Shown in pieces: positions 61,949 to 64,000 of a stretch of DNA of 64,000 nt. This DNA comes from Bromus sterilis. Taxonomy: Eukaryota; Streptophyta; Magnoliopsida; Poales; Poaceae. The stretch lies in the NCBI GenBank assembly GCA_950022295.1, contig OX465601.1, forward strand, positions 177,633,501 through 177,697,500, written 5' to 3'. The notes below the pieces were generated by a model. It saw only the letters and a list, made by a program, of their open reading frames with translations, was not told the DNA's origin and searched no databases. The translations under genes and the position numbers were made by a program. Position 1 is the stretch's first letter. Each line of letters opens with the position of its first letter.

Positions 61949-63295
61949 ATGTCTGCAGAGTTAGGCTTCGGAAATGAGTCTCCAAATCTCGATCACATCA
62001 ACGAAGCAGAACGTTCTGCTCCGAAGAAGAAAGGAGGCCGTACAAAGGAAACCAACAACGCCAGAGGCATCCCCGAATCAATTCGCATTGCTCTGGGTTA
62101 TGACACACCTCCTGAAGAGACCAAGGAGCAGCGCAAGAACCGCTTGCAAAAAATTCGCCGGTACTGGGCTGTACGATGGTACAAATACAAGAGCATTCCC
62201 ACATGGAAATGGACTATGCAGTTTGCCTTCAGTCCGCCCTTTCGGTACACTTCAACCATGTGCAGTCAATACACTGAAGAGAATCGTCACCTGTACTACC
62301 CTCTTCCACCGAAGCTTCCTCACCCCAACACCCTCAAGACACCAGATGATTACCCAGAAGAGAAAGAACGACTGAGAATTGCAGCTGAAGCCAAGAGGCT
62401 GAAAGAAGAGAAAAAGGCATCCAAGTTGGCTGAAGCTGAAACCCAAGGTGCTGGGCCAAGTTCAAAGAAGAAGAAGAAGCTGAGGAAGAAGTCTGCTTCT
62501 CCACCCCATGCTACAACAGAAGATGAAGAACAAGCCAGATTAGAGCAAGCTGCTCTGGAAGATTCCATCATGGATGAATCCAATGCTGCAGACGACGAAT
62601 CAGAATTCGAAGTAGATGACGAATCGGATGATCCTGCTCCCCCCAAGAAACAAAAACTTCAGATTCCACTGAAGAAAAAGCCAGGAGAGAAACCTGATGC
62701 TAATGTCAAGCCTTCTGCTTGTCCCACCATTGATCTCTCCAACTTGGTTGTCACGAAGCCCTTGGCCTCCAAGCCACCGGCTGATGCCCCCGACTCTGAG
62801 AGGCGATCAAAGCAGAAGCACGACCCCGCCAAGAGACAACCTGCAAAGGCTTCAGCACCAACGAAGCCCAAGCAGTCTGCTGCAACAAACCCTTCAGCGA
62901 AGCACAAGCTCACTGAAGAAGAATTGAGACAAAAAGACCTCGCGGAGGCACTTGAGCGCATCATCCATGCCAGAAGCGCAGCTGAGAAGAAGAAGGCAGA
63001 TGAGGATGCTGCCAGACAGAAAAAGGAGTTAGACTTAGCCAAGATTGCTGCAGAGAAGGCTGAGACGAAGCGCAAGCTCGCCGAAGCCGCAAAGAACGAA
63101 GAGAAAGCTGCTGCTGAAGCTAAACAACTAGATGACCATGAAGCTAAACGCAAGGCTTCATTAGAAAGCCTCAGAACGAAGAAAGCTGCTAGGGCAGGTC
63201 AGAAGAAGCCCGTAGTTGATATGACTCCCTCAGCTATTCTATTGAAGCAGAAAGGCATAACTTTGCCTGAAGCTCAAGCTGAAGCTGATTGTTAG
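61949..63295 (+). CDS. E8 ORF3: accessory protein downstream of pol, function unknown
   Basis: 448 codons from ATG 61949 (GATTCAGG-ATG context) to TAG 63293-63295. N-terminal 40-130: a Trp/Tyr/Arg-rich globular-looking segment (RRYWAVRWYKYKSIPTWKW, LYYPLPPKLPHP). Lysine run 173-181 (KKKKKLRKK) looks like a nuclear localisation signal; acidic stretch 195-230; Lys/Pro/Ala-rich linker 230-320; strong Ala/Lys/Glu heptad-rich coiled coil about 322-415. I see no signal peptide, no hydrophobic segment long enough to cross a membrane and no known enzyme motif. It therefore does not look like the envelope-like ORF described for SIRE1, although it lies in the same place. The same frame continues after the TAG to the window edge. 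Confidence 0.7.
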   Translation: MSAELGFGNESPNLDHINEAERSAPKKKGGRTKETNNARGIPESIRIALGYDTPPEETKEQRKNRLQKIRRYWAVRWYKYKSIPTWKWTMQFAFSPPFRYTSTMCSQYTEENRHLYYPLPPKLPHPNTLKTPDDYPEEKERLRIAAEAKRLKEEKKASKLAEAETQGAGPSSKKKKKLRKKSASPPHATTEDEEQARLEQAALEDSIMDESNAADDESEFEVDDESDDPAPPKKQKLQIPLKKKPGEKPDANVKPSACPTIDLSNLVVTKPLASKPPADAPDSERRSKQKHDPAKRQPAKASAPTKPKQSAATNPSAKHKLTEEELRQKDLAEALERIIHARSAAEKKKADEDAARQKKELDLAKIAAEKAETKRKLAEAAKNEEKAAAEAKQLDDHEAKRKASLESLRTKKAARAGQKKPVVDMTPSAILLKQKGITLPEAQAEADC

Positions 63296-64000
63296 AGTGA
63301 CTATCAATTCTCTGACCCTCGTGAAGGCGAACTCTGGGATCAGTTGGGCATCACTGAAGCCCTTTGGGAGAAGTGTGCAGCTGAAGATCCTGATGCTGTT
63401 GATCTTGGAGAAGTCTACATTGCCAGATCTATCGAAGCAATGATCACCACCATGATCAGTCAGCTGAAGGATTTGCATTCAAGAGATAGGGCTGAAATGA
63501 AAAAGATTCACAACTATCAGAAGCGAGTTGAATCCGAACCTGATGAAGAATTCAAACAGCACGCCCTGAGGTTGCTTCAACAAGTGACTGATGTCAATTC
63601 CACCACCAAGGACAATATCAAAATCTTCAAAGGCAAAATCAAGGCCGCTGTAGATGACATGGTGAAGACCCATAATGCATCCATTATGGAAAGGGATTCA
63701 AGGAAACGCAAGGCTTCGTCCGAAGCTGAACGTGTTGTTGTTGCACCAAAATCTCCTAAGCCTGCTGCATCAAAGGCAACAGGACCCTCACCCAAGAAGA
63801 AAACCACCAAGAGGCGCAAGGTTACTTTGGCCTCAGCCGCAGATATGGATACAAGTGATGAACAACCACAGGGAACACCTGAAGCAGTTCCCACCACTGC
63901 ACCGAAGCCAAAGCCGTCCAAGCCCGCATCAAAGCCTTCAGCTCCACCCACCAAGAATCCTACACCTCCTCCTACCAGAACCACCCCCAAGCAAACTCCA
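63296..64000 (+). CDS. E8 ORF3 continuation after the in-frame TAG, partial
   Basis: After TAG 63293-63295 the ORF3 frame stays open for 235 codons to the window edge. It reads SDYQFSDPREGELWDQLGIT, then an amphipathic region (MITTMISQLKDLHSRDRAEM, NYQKRVESEPDEEFKQHALR), a basic patch (KKKTTKRRKV) and a Pro/Lys/Ser-rich tail (KPKPSKPASKPSAPP). Codon composition and GAAGC-rich word use are like those of ORF3. The TAG is thus most simply a mutation within a protein of more than 684 codons. The end is outside the window. Confidence 0.65.

Larger units (their letters stand above)
54067..64000 (+). mobile_element. E8: Sirevirus-like Copia element with a third ORF (3' end outside window)
   Basis: 5' LTR 54067-55319 (TGTAAGAGC...GACTTTCA), PBS 55322-55333, large gag 55390-57633, protease-integrase frame 58026-59786, reverse transcriptase-RNase H 59787-61103, an 845-bp spacer with a TATA box, and a long ORF from 61949 open to the edge apart from one TAG. 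Integrase before reverse transcriptase marks it as Copia. The very large Gag with a CCHC knuckle and coiled coil, and an extra ORF after pol, point to the Sirevirus genus (Opie/Maximus/SIRE1 relatives). Pol is broken by stops and lacks the reverse-transcriptase active-site loop. The 3' LTR is not in view. Confidence 0.9.

Noticed and set aside
61949..63295. ORF3 as a retroviral-type envelope protein
   Set aside because: No signal peptide, no transmembrane segment and no cysteine-rich ectodomain; it is a hydrophilic coiled-coil protein.
1..64000. Host protein-coding genes, tRNA, rRNA or CRISPR arrays
   Set aside because: Every long frame falls inside a transposable element. The tRNA-like words are only 12-nt primer-binding sites, and no regularly spaced repeat-spacer array is present.

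Overview
The window holds no host gene that I can recognise. It is a nested stack of transposable elements typical of the intergenic space of a large grass genome. Family composition and style (Athila-like, chromodomain-bearing Tekay/Del-type and Tat-type Gypsy elements, a Sirevirus-like Copia element, LTRs of 3-5 kb, and a transposon with an Ulp1-like ORF) suggest Triticeae (wheat, barley or a relative). The organism call is inference; the element boundaries are read directly from LTR ends, primer-binding sites (PBS), polypurine tracts (PPT) and, for three elements, exact 5-bp target-site duplications (TSDs).

Layout, using labels E1-E8. E1 (1-2887, +) is the 3' end of a Tat-like Gypsy element, inserted in an LTR of E2. 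E2 (2888-45910, -) is an Athila-like, gag-protease-only Gypsy element split by E3 and E4. E3 (4963-15783, +, TSD AATGA) has two 4.6-kb LTRs around a 1.6-kb non-coding core. E4 (20223-44666, +, TSD TGATG) is a decayed chromovirus inserted in the 5' LTR of E2. E5 (25761-38801, -, TSD GATTT) is a relative of E4 inserted antiparallel into the reverse transcriptase/RNase H junction of E4; it carries a 1412-codon gag-pol. E6 (45911-47294, +) is a fragment of a DNA transposon with an Ulp1-like ORF, the host of E2 and E7. E7 (47295-54066 and beyond, -) is a non-autonomous Gypsy element with 3.35-kb LTRs and a multi-zinc-knuckle Gag remnant. E8 (54067 to the window end, +) is a Sirevirus-like Copia element inserted in the 5' LTR of E7.

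Order of events implied by nesting: E6 first, then E2 and E7 into it; E1, E3 and E4 into E2; E5 into E4; E8 into E7. The deepest path, E6 > E2 > E4 > E5, has four levels.

Functionally, only E5 keeps a long open gag-pol, and it has lost its chromodomain to one stop codon and has a changed protease active site. E4 keeps the chromodomain but lost gag and protease. E3, E2 and E7 lack pol and would need proteins in trans. E3 shares an 18-nt leader motif next to the PBS with E4 (and, with one change, E5), a plausible trans-mobilisation signal. E8 lacks the reverse-transcriptase catalytic loop, but carries a long third ORF downstream of pol. That ORF lies behind its own TATA box and gene-like leader and is the most unusual thing in the window.
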